From: Lutibacter sp.
GTDB lineage: Bacteria; Bacteroidota; Bacteroidia; Flavobacteriales; Flavobacteriaceae
Direction: 5' to 3'
DNA length: 36,051 bases
Assembly (NCBI GenBank): GCA_014859175.1
Contig: JACUUQ010000007.1
Location: forward strand, 1-36,051
Below the pieces are notes generated by a model. The model had not been told where the DNA came from, did no database searches, and saw only the letters and a program-made list of their open reading frames with translations. Shown here piece by piece: positions 1 through 9,545 of this stretch. The position numbers and the translations under genes are program-made. How positions within the stretch are numbered: the stretch's first letter is position 1; each line of letters opens with the position of its first letter.

Positions 1-1398
<1,398 letters not shown>

Positions 1399-1475
1399 TT
1401 ATATTTACACTGAAAAAATTTACAAAATAAAGTTTTCTTCAATTCCTTTATTTTATAAATAATATAATTAACTGT

Positions 1476-1502
1476 TCAAATTTATTTTGTAAAAATATAC
1501 CA
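1476..1502 (-). promoter_or_regulatory. Candidate nifJ promoter (Bacteroidetes type)
   Basis: Reverse strand reads TTG-N16-TAAATTTG upstream of nifJ, close to the TTG-N17-20-TAnnTTTG consensus; approximate position. Confidence 0.35.
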
Positions 1503-1868
1503 ATAAAGTAGTATTTATAATGACATATATCAGCTAATTTGGCTATAAAATTATTTAGAATTGATATAAATTCCTGTTGCAAATAATTCATTTTTATAGT
1601 GTTACAAATAATTTTTATTATTAAAAATTGAAGTACGCCACATTTGTATCATTTTAAAATGAAAAATTTTCTTCTAAAATAAGCTTCTAAATTGAAAAAT
1701 TTATAGAATTAACTATTTTTACGCTGTTTTATAAGGAAATGAAAAAAAAATGCAATAATAAATCTATTATTACGTAAAAAGTGTTGATTTTTAATGCATA
1801 ATATAAATTTTTTGGCTCGAAAAAGACGCCTAAAAAGTATTTACAGAAAGGAAAATAAGTGGAGAATA

Positions 1869-3158
1869 TTATTGAAAGAAGCTAGTTTTAACCGCGTTTA
1901 AATAGCGATCGCGGGCAAATTTATGTTCCACGATTTCAGGAATATAAGCATTGGTGAAATTTGGGATCCACTTTTTGATATATTTCAACTCTGGATCAAA
2001 TTTTTCTTGTTGCGTCGTCGGATTAAAAACCCTAAAATAAGGAGCCGAATCACAACCTGTTCCGGCAACCCATTGCCAATTGCCGTTGTTTGAAGACAAT
2101 TCAAAATCGAGCAGTTTCTCAGCAAAATATGCTTCGCCCCAACGCCAGTCAATCAATAAATGTTTGCACAAAAAACTTGCAGTAATCATCCGAACGCGAT
2201 TGTGCATATAACCGGTTTTGTTTAATTGGCGCATTCCGGCATCAACAATGGGATAGCCGGTTTTGCCTTCGCACCACAATTTAAATTCGGCTTCATTATT
2301 TCTCCAGGGAATAAAATTATATTTCGATTTAAAATTTTCATTCACCACTTTCGGGTAATGAAAAAGAATCTGCATAAAAAATTCGCGCCAAATCAATTCA
2401 CTCAAGTAAATTTGATTGGTTTTATTCGCATAATCAACCAATTTACGAACACTGATTGTCCCAAAACGCAAAAAAACCGAAGCGTTAGAAGTTTCAACGG
2501 AAGGAATGTCTCTTATATCCTGATATTTTTTGATGCATTTGGAATTGGACGGCAATACTTTAATCGTACTTTCCACAAAACCAATAGCGCTTAAAGAAGG
2601 AAAAGGAAAACTCGATTTAAAGAAATTGTCTTTTAGAGTTTCTGATTTGTATTCAATTGGCGTATCGGCATTGTATTTTTCCAGCCATTTGTTTTTATAG
2701 GGCGTATAAACGCTATAAGGCAATCCGTCTGCTTTCACAATTTCCGCTTCTTCAAATATAACCTGATCTTTATAGGTAAAGCAATTGCTGTTTTTTTGTT
2801 TGCAAAGCAGCTTTATTTTCTCGTCCCGCTGTTTTGCGTAAGGCTCATAATCTTTATTGAAAAATACATTTTTTACGTTAAATTCTTCAAAAATAGCGGC
2901 CCAAATTTCATCCGAATTTCCTTTTTTGATATATAATGATGCATTAAATTTTGCCAATTCATTATTGAGTTCTTTTAAAGTATCATAAATAAAATTCACC
3001 CTCGGATCATCTTTTGGCAATTCATTTAAAATAGCTTCATCAAAAATGAAAATTGGAAGTACGGGAAGTTTTGCATTTAACGCGTGAAACAAGGCGCAGT
3101 TATCTTCCAGCCTTAAATCGCGTCGAAACCAAAAAACTGAAATTTGTTCCTTCATCAT
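1869..3158 (-). CDS. Deoxyribodipyrimidine photolyase / cryptochrome family protein
   Basis: N-terminus VFWFRRDLRLEDNCAL; C-terminal ...GWRW..LLDFELSSNNGNWQWVAGTGCDSAPYFRVFNPTTQQEKFDP typical of the FAD-binding photolyase domain. Start overlaps the upstream stop (ATGA). Confidence 0.95.
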   Translation of the reverse strand: MMKEQISVFWFRRDLRLEDNCALFHALNAKLPVLPIFIFDEAILNELPKDDPRVNFIYDTLKELNNELAKFNASLYIKKGNSDEIWAAIFEEFNVKNVFFNKDYEPYAKQRDEKIKLLCKQKNSNCFTYKDQVIFEEAEIVKADGLPYSVYTPYKNKWLEKYNADTPIEYKSETLKDNFFKSSFPFPSLSAIGFVESTIKVLPSNSKCIKKYQDIRDIPSVETSNASVFLRFGTISVRKLVDYANKTNQIYLSELIWREFFMQILFHYPKVVNENFKSKYNFIPWRNNEAEFKLWCEGKTGYPIVDAGMRQLNKTGYMHNRVRMITASFLCKHLLIDWRWGEAYFAEKLLDFELSSNNGNWQWVAGTGCDSAPYFRVFNPTTQQEKFDPELKYIKKWIPNFTNAYIPEIVEHKFARDRYLNAVKTSFFQ

Positions 3159-3862
3159 CCTAATGCAACAGTTTTTATATTGAATTTCTTTTTGAAAAAT
3201 TCTATCAAAAGTATGGCAGGATACAACATATTAAAAGCATAAACAGCATCTTCAACAGGAATTGTGAACAACCTGATGTTCAAATTTTCATCATTATTAT
3301 ACCAAACAACTTCATTTTCAATAAAACTTCCGGTTAAAATGCCGTTTACTAAAAAAAACGGAATGAGTATGATTGAAAAAGTGATGAAAAATTGCGGCAA
3401 AACCGGTGACTTTTTCCACAATGAAAATGCCATCAATAAAATAAAAACGCTGAAAGTAACCGTCGTGTATTTTTTTGGAAACGCATAAAGCAAAACCAAA
3501 ATTGCAATCAACATTAAACCAATACTGATATATTTTGTCAATTTATCAGACAATTTTGTGTTTTCAAAGAAATAAAGAAAAGCATAGTGGGTAAAAATAC
3601 TTGCATAAGGTATGCAGATAAAAAATAATATTTCCTCTATGGGCAACCCCCATAAATTTAAACCCAAATGATAATCAGGATTGAAGCCCCAAATGCCTTG
3701 CTGCGTAAATATAATATCCCAAAAAATAAAAAAGATGCCTACAATGAAAATAGACAGAAAAACAGCTTTCCACCACTTTATGTAATGCATTCTTGTTTTT
3801 TCAAAACTATATGCAAACGGAACAATAAAGGAAGCGATATTTAAAATTAAATAAAGGCTCAT
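3155..3862 (-). CDS. crtY: Lycopene cyclase domain protein (membrane, CrtYc/CrtYd-like fusion)
   Basis: Hydrophobic multi-TM protein with PIEEILFF and PVEDAVYAF cyclase motifs, located between crtZ and phr. Start set at the MSLYLILN methionine (3862; TAATG overlap with the crtZ stop) rather than the track start at 3907. Confidence 0.85.
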   Translation of the reverse strand: MSLYLILNIASFIVPFAYSFEKTRMHYIKWWKAVFLSIFIVGIFFIFWDIIFTQQGIWGFNPDYHLGLNLWGLPIEEILFFICIPYASIFTHYAFLYFFENTKLSDKLTKYISIGLMLIAILVLLYAFPKKYTTVTFSVFILLMAFSLWKKSPVLPQFFITFSIILIPFFLVNGILTGSFIENEVVWYNNDENLNIRLFTIPVEDAVYAFNMLYPAILLIEFFKKKFNIKTVALG

Positions 3863-4302
3863 TATATGTTGAAGTATTTGAAAGGCACAAATAACATTCC
3901 AAAACACTCGCCTTCTTCTTTCCCTAAATGCTTGTGGTGTACTTTATGCGCTTTTCGTAAACCAACCAAATACTTGTTATTTGTTTTGTTAAACCATTTA
4001 AAACGCTTGTGAATTAGCACATCGTGCACCAAAAAATAGGCCATTCCGTATAACATAATTCCCAAACCAATAAAAAATCTATAATTTAAGCCACCTTCTA
4101 AACCCAGGTAAAAAAGCACAATGCTTGGAATTGCAAAAATGACAAAAAACACGTCATTCCGTTCAAACCAATTTTGATATCTGGGCTGATGATGGTCTTC
4201 GTGAAAATACCACAAAAAACCGTGCATCACAAATTTATGCGTTAACCAAGTCACACATTCCATCAACAAAAAAGTTCCGATTGTTATGAGTAAAAAAATC
4301 AT
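3862..4302 (-). CDS. crtZ: Beta-carotene hydroxylase / sterol desaturase family
   Basis: Histidine motifs THKFVMHGFLWYFHEDHH and HDVLIHKRF ... RKAHKVHHKH typical of CrtZ. Confidence 0.9.
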   Translation of the reverse strand: MIFLLITIGTFLLMECVTWLTHKFVMHGFLWYFHEDHHQPRYQNWFERNDVFFVIFAIPSIVLFYLGLEGGLNYRFFIGLGIMLYGMAYFLVHDVLIHKRFKWFNKTNNKYLVGLRKAHKVHHKHLGKEEGECFGMLFVPFKYFNI

Positions 4303-4793
4303 ATTTTGTTTAATAATAATTTAAGTTGGGCCGTTTGATCAGATGTAATATTATTTACCAACAACATGTTTTCGAGCATTTTATGCTTAAAAACCTTTGT
4401 TAAACTGCTTTTTTCTATTCCGTTTGAGATGGCGGAAAAATCTTCTTCAATATTGGAATCATAGTTCAAAAAAGCCGGCACTTCTTTCTGAAACACAAAC
4501 CTCAAATAACGCAATTCAACATTCGATTTATTTTCAAGAATTACTTGGTCTAATGCCAATTTTCCCTTTTTGAAATTATTGTACTTTGACAATGGAAATT
4601 TCACATACTTGGCTTTCATAAAAAGCATCGCCGCATAATATCCTTTTGCTTCCGGACTTTTTTCTTTTTCCAGCAATTTCATATGAAACTCCGCTTCCTC
4701 AATTGAATTAATTTCAGGAAACTGATTTCTCACGTCGCTTAAAACTGATGCCTGCAACGAATTTATCATTAAAAAGAAAAGTAATAGCTTCAT
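4299..4793 (-). CDS. Hypothetical exported protein embedded in the carotenoid operon
   Basis: 164-aa ORF with signal-peptide-like N-terminus (MKLLLFFLMINSLQAS), 4-nt overlap with crtZ and 9-nt gap from crtB. Confidence 0.75.
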   Translation of the reverse strand: MKLLLFFLMINSLQASVLSDVRNQFPEINSIEEAEFHMKLLEKEKSPEAKGYYAAMLFMKAKYVKFPLSKYNNFKKGKLALDQVILENKSNVELRYLRFVFQKEVPAFLNYDSNIEEDFSAISNGIEKSSLTKVFKHKMLENMLLVNNITSDQTAQLKLLLNKI

Positions 4794-4802
4794 TTTATAA
4801 AA

Positions 4803-5642
4803 TTACATCAAATTTAATTTAAATACGACAAAAGACCGCGCAAGCAAACTAATTTTAACCGGATTTGAAATTCTGATTCGCGTATTCATTATTTTTTCTG
4901 AAGGAGTGCTTTTCAATTTTTTTAACAAACCTTTGTAATAAATATAAGCTGTGTACACGCCAAACTTTGCTTCCATTGGCAATAGTTTTATGCCTTTATA
5001 CGCTTCTTCAAAATCGTTTTCTATTTCTTCAATGATTTGGTTTTTTGAATTTAAATCTAAACGATGCAAATTTATCCCCGGAAAATAAGAACGGTTCAAA
5101 ACTTCCATATCATCTTTTAAATCGCGCAAAAAATTTACCTTTTGAAATGCAGAACCCAAGCGCATCGCATAACCTTTTAGGTTTTCATATTTTTCATTAT
5201 CGCCATCAACAAAAACTTTTAAACACATCAAACCAACAACATCTGCCGAGCCATAAATGTACTCGTTGTATTCTTCAACCGTATGGTATTCTTCTTTATT
5301 TAAGTCTAGTTTCATGCTTTTTAAAAATGCCTGAATCAATTCATCATCGATATTGTATTTTTTAACCGTTAACTGAAAACAATTTAAAATCGGATTTAAA
5401 CTTATCCCTGAATTATAGGCTTTATAATAATCACGTTCAAATTCATTTATCAACTCATTTTTTTCAAAATCGTGAAATGAATCCACAATTTCATCAGCAA
5501 ACCGCACAAATGCATAAATGCCAAAAATGGCTTCCCTGATTTTTGGGGAAAGCATTTTAACCGCCAACGAAAAAGATGTGCTATACTTTTTTGTGACTAT
5601 TTTACTGCACAAAAATGAAGTTTCATCAAATATCTGTTTCAT
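4803..5642 (-). CDS. crtB: Phytoene synthase
   Basis: YSTSFSLAVKMLSPKIREAIFGIYAFVRFADEIVDSF, YCYGSADVVG-like YIYGSADVVGLMCLKVF, AFQKVNFLRDLKDD: squalene/phytoene synthase motifs. Confidence 0.95.
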   Translation of the reverse strand: MKQIFDETSFLCSKIVTKKYSTSFSLAVKMLSPKIREAIFGIYAFVRFADEIVDSFHDFEKNELINEFERDYYKAYNSGISLNPILNCFQLTVKKYNIDDELIQAFLKSMKLDLNKEEYHTVEEYNEYIYGSADVVGLMCLKVFVDGDNEKYENLKGYAMRLGSAFQKVNFLRDLKDDMEVLNRSYFPGINLHRLDLNSKNQIIEEIENDFEEAYKGIKLLPMEAKFGVYTAYIYYKGLLKKLKSTPSEKIMNTRIRISNPVKISLLARSFVVFKLNLM

Positions 5643-5643
5643 A

Positions 5644-7107
5644 TTAAAGGCTATTTTTCATTAATAATTCTGACACAATTTTTCCTGATATAATTGCTGG
5701 CGGAACTCCAGGGCCTGGAACCGTTAACTGTCCTGTAAAAAACAAATTCTTCACCTTTTTACTTTGAATTTTTGGTCGTAAAAAAGCGGTTTGCATAAGT
5801 GTATTTGCCAATCCGTAAGCATTTCCTTTAAACGAATTATAATCTTTCACAAAATCGTTTACACAATACGATTCTTTAAAAATAATAAAATCCTTGATAT
5901 TTTGATCAGTTAATTTTTCCAATCTTTCCATTATTTTTAAAAAATATGATTCGCGAATTTCTGTGGTATCTGATATTCCAGGCGCAATCGGAATTAAAAA
6001 AGTAGCAGCTTCGTAACCATTTGGGGCAAAACTATCATCTGTTATGCTTGGGAAACTTCCATAAAAAAGGGGATCTTTTGGCCATTGCGGCGTATCGTAA
6101 ATATCAACTGCATGGGTGTCGAAATTTGAATCAAAAAATAAGGTATGATGCGAAACGTTTTTTAGTTTTTTGCTAAAGCCAACGTAAAATAATAGTGCCG
6201 AAGGCGCAAATGTTCTTTTATTCCAATATTTTGCAGAATACATTCTGTATTTTTCCTCCAATAAAGTTTCAGAATGGTGATAATCTGCACCACTCACCAC
6301 AAAATCTGCTTCCATAAACTGCTGATTTACCTGAACACCTTTTACAATGCCATTTTCAACAACAATTTTTTCAACGTTTTGGTTTGTTTTAATTTTTACG
6401 CCCAATTCCTCAGCCAAAGTCACAAATCCTTTAACCACTTCATACATTCCGCCTTTTGGGTGCCAAGTGCCCAAACCAAAATCGGCATAATTCATAAAAC
6501 TGTAAAAACTTGGTGTATTTGAGGGTTTCGCACCCAAAAATATCACAGGAAATTCTAAAATTTGAATTAATTTTTCACTTTTAATATGTCTGCGGACTTC
6601 CGTACTGATACTTTTAAAAAACTGGTTGACATTGGCAATGGTATCAAAAGTCACCAATTCGGTGATGGAATTTCCAGGTTTGTAAACCAAATTATTTACC
6701 GCAACTTCATAATTGAATTTTGCGGCTTTTAAAAATTTCTTCAGATAAACGGAACTTCCTTTTTCTTCATTTTCGAAAACCTGATAGATTTCTTCGATTT
6801 TGTCTGAAATAAGCAACGAATCAAGTCGGTCAAAATAAACCTGATAAGCCGGAGCCAGTTTCTCTAAACCATAAAAATCGGATGGTTTTTTGTCGAAATC
6901 GGTAAAGAATTTTTCAAAAACATCGGGCATCCAATACCAAGTTGGACCAATGTCAAATTTAAATCCGTCTTTCGTCAGCAAACGGGCTCTGCCACCCACA
7001 CTGCTGTTTTTCTCAAGAATTGTAACATCATAACCCGCCTTTGCCAAGTAGCAAGAAGACGATAATGATGAAAATCCTGAGCCTATGATTATAATTTTTT
7101 TCTTCAT
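5644..7107 (-). CDS. crtI: Phytoene desaturase
   Basis: MKKKIIIIGSGFSSLSSSCYLAKAGYDVTILEKNSSVGGRARLL dinucleotide-binding motif; C-terminal FTGQLTVPGPGVPPAIISGKI. Track start (7146) is a TTG that overlaps the promoter; true start is most likely the ATG at 7107. Confidence 0.93.
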   Translation of the reverse strand: MKKKIIIIGSGFSSLSSSCYLAKAGYDVTILEKNSSVGGRARLLTKDGFKFDIGPTWYWMPDVFEKFFTDFDKKPSDFYGLEKLAPAYQVYFDRLDSLLISDKIEEIYQVFENEEKGSSVYLKKFLKAAKFNYEVAVNNLVYKPGNSITELVTFDTIANVNQFFKSISTEVRRHIKSEKLIQILEFPVIFLGAKPSNTPSFYSFMNYADFGLGTWHPKGGMYEVVKGFVTLAEELGVKIKTNQNVEKIVVENGIVKGVQVNQQFMEADFVVSGADYHHSETLLEEKYRMYSAKYWNKRTFAPSALLFYVGFSKKLKNVSHHTLFFDSNFDTHAVDIYDTPQWPKDPLFYGSFPSITDDSFAPNGYEAATFLIPIAPGISDTTEIRESYFLKIMERLEKLTDQNIKDFIIFKESYCVNDFVKDYNSFKGNAYGLANTLMQTAFLRPKIQSKKVKNLFFTGQLTVPGPGVPPAIISGKIVSELLMKNSL

Positions 7108-7116
7108 ATTGTTTGA

Positions 7117-7146
7117 CAAATATACAAATAGGTTAAACAAAAACAA
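7117..7146 (-). promoter_or_regulatory. crtI promoter with flanking inverted repeat
   Basis: Reverse strand TTG-N19-TATATTTG (TTG at 7144-7146; -7 box at 7117-7124). Confidence 0.7.
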
Positions 7147-7159
7147 ATTATTTTCGAAA

Positions 7160-8062
7160 TTATAAAATATTTAACAACTCGAACGGCGATTTAAATATTT
7201 TTATTTGATCATTTTTGAAAGAATCCGAATTAAACTGGGCCAATTTTGAACCTAAAACCCATAAACTATCATTGGTGTCTTTCAACACCTCGTCATAAAC
7301 TTGCTGAAAATATTCTTCTACAGTTTCTTTGGAAGGTTCAACGGTTAAATAGGTTAAAAAACAAACATCTTCAAAAACTTTTTGCAAGTCATTTAAATTC
7401 TCAACAGGAACGCTTTGCCCCAAATAAACGGAATGGTATCCGTGAAACAACAATTCAAAATGCATATAAAGCAAACCAAGCTCATGTATTTCATTCATTG
7501 GCAAATACAGCACAAACTTTCTGTCGGTTTTATTTGGCTGAAGGAATTGGAGTTTCTCCGTATTGATTAAAATCTTTTGTTTTATTAAGTTGGTTATGAA
7601 GTGTTCATGAGCCGGCGTAATGGAATGAACTTGCCACAAAACACCAATTTCAGAAAGAAATGGAATAAAAACTTCAGTAAAAATATTCCTGAAAGACGTT
7701 TGTGAAATAAGACCGTTGTAAGTTTGGTTAAACAGGCCTTCATCAAAATTTAGCATGGCCAATTTGAAGGAGTTTAGCGCCTTACTTTCGAAACCTTCTT
7801 TAAACACAAGTTCCTTTACGCTTAATTCCATTTTATCATCAGACAAAGAGGCGATTTTGGATATTTTTAATCCATTATTGTAAAGTAATGATACGTTTAG
7901 CAGCTTCAGCATGCTGTCCATATCATAATATCTGATGTTAGAATCGGTTCTTTTGGGTTCAAACAAATTATACCTTTTTTCCCAAATCCGAATGGTGTGC
8001 GCTTTGATGCCTGAAAAATTTTCGAGATCCTTTATAGTGAACTCTGTTTTAATATTGTTCAA
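7160..8062 (-). CDS. MerR-family regulator with B12-binding domain (CarH/LitR-like), TTG start
   Basis: N-terminal MerR HTH (FTIKDLENFSGIKAHTIRIWEKRYNLFEPKRT), Wx9EH helical-bundle motif (WQVHSITPAHEH) and ExHxxG cobalamin motif (EIHELG). Located directly upstream of the crt operon. Confidence 0.88.
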   Translation of the reverse strand: MNNIKTEFTIKDLENFSGIKAHTIRIWEKRYNLFEPKRTDSNIRYYDMDSMLKLLNVSLLYNNGLKISKIASLSDDKMELSVKELVFKEGFESKALNSFKLAMLNFDEGLFNQTYNGLISQTSFRNIFTEVFIPFLSEIGVLWQVHSITPAHEHFITNLIKQKILINTEKLQFLQPNKTDRKFVLYLPMNEIHELGLLYMHFELLFHGYHSVYLGQSVPVENLNDLQKVFEDVCFLTYLTVEPSKETVEEYFQQVYDEVLKDTNDSLWVLGSKLAQFNSDSFKNDQIKIFKSPFELLNIL

Positions 8063-8083
8063 AGTTAATTAAGTTTAGTTGAA

Positions 8084-8114
8084 CAAATATATGTAATAAA
8101 TTAGTATTCAACAA
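8084..8114 (-). promoter_or_regulatory. merR (carH-like) promoter
   Basis: Reverse strand TTG-N17/N20-TATATTTG (-7 box at 8084-8091). Confidence 0.65.
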
Positions 8115-8123
8115 TTTTTGCAT

Positions 8124-8150
8124 AAAAAAAGAGCGCAAAGCGCTCTTTTT
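8124..8150 (-). terminator. Rho-independent terminator hairpin (symmetrical); probably the ancestral carB terminator
   Basis: aaaaaaagagcgc-aaa-gcgctcttttt perfect stem with A/T tails on both sides. Confidence 0.8.
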
Positions 8151-8163
8151 GAATTTTAAACCT

Positions 8164-8208
8164 ATTTATTTGTTCAAATATATTTTTTATTGAGAATACA
8201 ATTCTTAG
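8164..8208 (-). pseudogene. Decayed relic of the carB 3' end
   Basis: Reverse strand reads V*ELYSQ*KIYLNK* versus the carB C-terminus FYELYSRRKMYLNK*; about 32 of 41 nt match the carB 3' end at 9544-9584 by hand alignment; followed at once by the hairpin terminator. Confidence 0.7.
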
Positions 8209-8348
8209 ACCAATCAAACAAATACATCTTAAAAAACTATTAAATTTTCCAGTATGATGGTAAATTTAATAATAATATTTCCAGTTTATAATAAAAATAG
8301 CTACTATTTTTTCCGATATTTAATAAATATTTATATCTTTGCTTCATT

Positions 8349-9485
8349 ATGTATGAAAGACTGCAAATACAAACGCTCACAAAATGGCTTTTTAAGGACA
8401 AAGTTCTTGTGCTTATTGGCGCGCGACAAGTAGGGAAATCAACCTTACTGAAAGAGATGCTGCAACAATTGCCATATTCATATTTGAGTTTAAATGGAGA
8501 AGAATCGCACATAAAAAAATTATTGGAAGAACCCACAGTCGAAAAATTGAGACAAATTGTTGGCGACCACAAAATTGTGCTTATAGACGAAGCCCAACAA
8601 ATAAAAAACATCGGATTGTGTTTAAAAATGCTATTTGATAATTTTAAAGATGTTCAATTTATTGCCAGTGGCTCTTCAGCTTTAGAAATTGCCGACGAAA
8701 TATTTGAACCATTGACAGGAAGACATTTTCTATTTCATTTATATCCGTTGAGTATTGAAGAAATTTACACCAAAAACGGTTTCCTGAAATTCACCGAAAA
8801 TATGAATTGGCATCTTGTTTACGGAATGTACCCCGATGTTTTAAACAATAAAATTCACGCCAAAAAATACTTAAAAAGCATTGCCAACCAATATCTTTAT
8901 AAAGATGTTTTGGCCTGGAAAGACATTAGAAAACCCGATTTGCTGAATAAATTATTGCAACTTTTGGCGCATCAAATTGGCTGTGAAGTATCCTTAAACG
9001 AACTGGCAACACAATTAAAAGTAAAGTCGGAAACTGTGGATAATTACATTGATTTATTAGAAAAATCGTTTGTGTTGTTCCGATTAAAAAGTTATGCCAC
9101 CAATGAAAGAAAAGAAGTTACCAAAATGCGTAAAATTTATTTTTACGATTTAGGAATTCGCAATGCAATCATCAATAATTTTTCACCTGTAGAATTGCGT
9201 AACGACGTAGGTGCGTTGTGGGAAAATTTTGTGGTTATGGAAATTATAAAAGCCAACGAATATGCGCAAAATGATTACAATTATTATTTTTGGAGAACTT
9301 TGCAGCAACAAGAAGTTGACTTTATAGTTCAAGATGAGCAACAAATAACTGCTTTTGAGATGAAATGGGGCCACAAAGGCAAAATTACCAAAGCCTTTAC
9401 CAACAGTTATCCCAATGCAAAAACGGAACTCATAAGTCCTGATAATTTTTTTGAGAAAATAATCATCAAGTTAAACAAGGAATAA
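8349..9485 (+). CDS. ATP-binding protein, AAA_14 / DUF4143 family
   Basis: Walker A GARQVGKSTLL, Walker B KIVLIDEAQQI, FIASGSSALEI, C-terminal nuclease-like VDFIVQDEQQITAFEMKWG typical of DUF4143 ATPases. Confidence 0.9.
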   Translation: MYERLQIQTLTKWLFKDKVLVLIGARQVGKSTLLKEMLQQLPYSYLSLNGEESHIKKLLEEPTVEKLRQIVGDHKIVLIDEAQQIKNIGLCLKMLFDNFKDVQFIASGSSALEIADEIFEPLTGRHFLFHLYPLSIEEIYTKNGFLKFTENMNWHLVYGMYPDVLNNKIHAKKYLKSIANQYLYKDVLAWKDIRKPDLLNKLLQLLAHQIGCEVSLNELATQLKVKSETVDNYIDLLEKSFVLFRLKSYATNERKEVTKMRKIYFYDLGIRNAIINNFSPVELRNDVGALWENFVVMEIIKANEYAQNDYNYYFWRTLQQQEVDFIVQDEQQITAFEMKWGHKGKITKAFTNSYPNAKTELISPDNFFEKIIIKLNKE

Positions 9486-9545
9486 GCGGTAACGCAGACT
9501 TAATAAGTCAGTATTTCATTCTCAATTGCTAAAAGATACTGTAGT

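Noticed and set aside
2226-2594. 122-aa plus-strand ORF
   Set aside because: Antisense to photolyase; its sequence is explained as a shadow frame.
5045-5365. 106-aa plus-strand ORF
   Set aside because: Antisense to crtB; no supporting features.
8240-8611. 123-aa minus-strand ORF overlapping the ATPase start
   Set aside because: Mostly antisense to the well-supported DUF4143 ATPase; cysteine/serine-rich shadow translation.
8349-9485. DUF4143 ATPase plus neighbours as an antiviral defence system
   Set aside because: Single gene without companion effector; the family is common and functionally unclear, so a defence role is not supported here.
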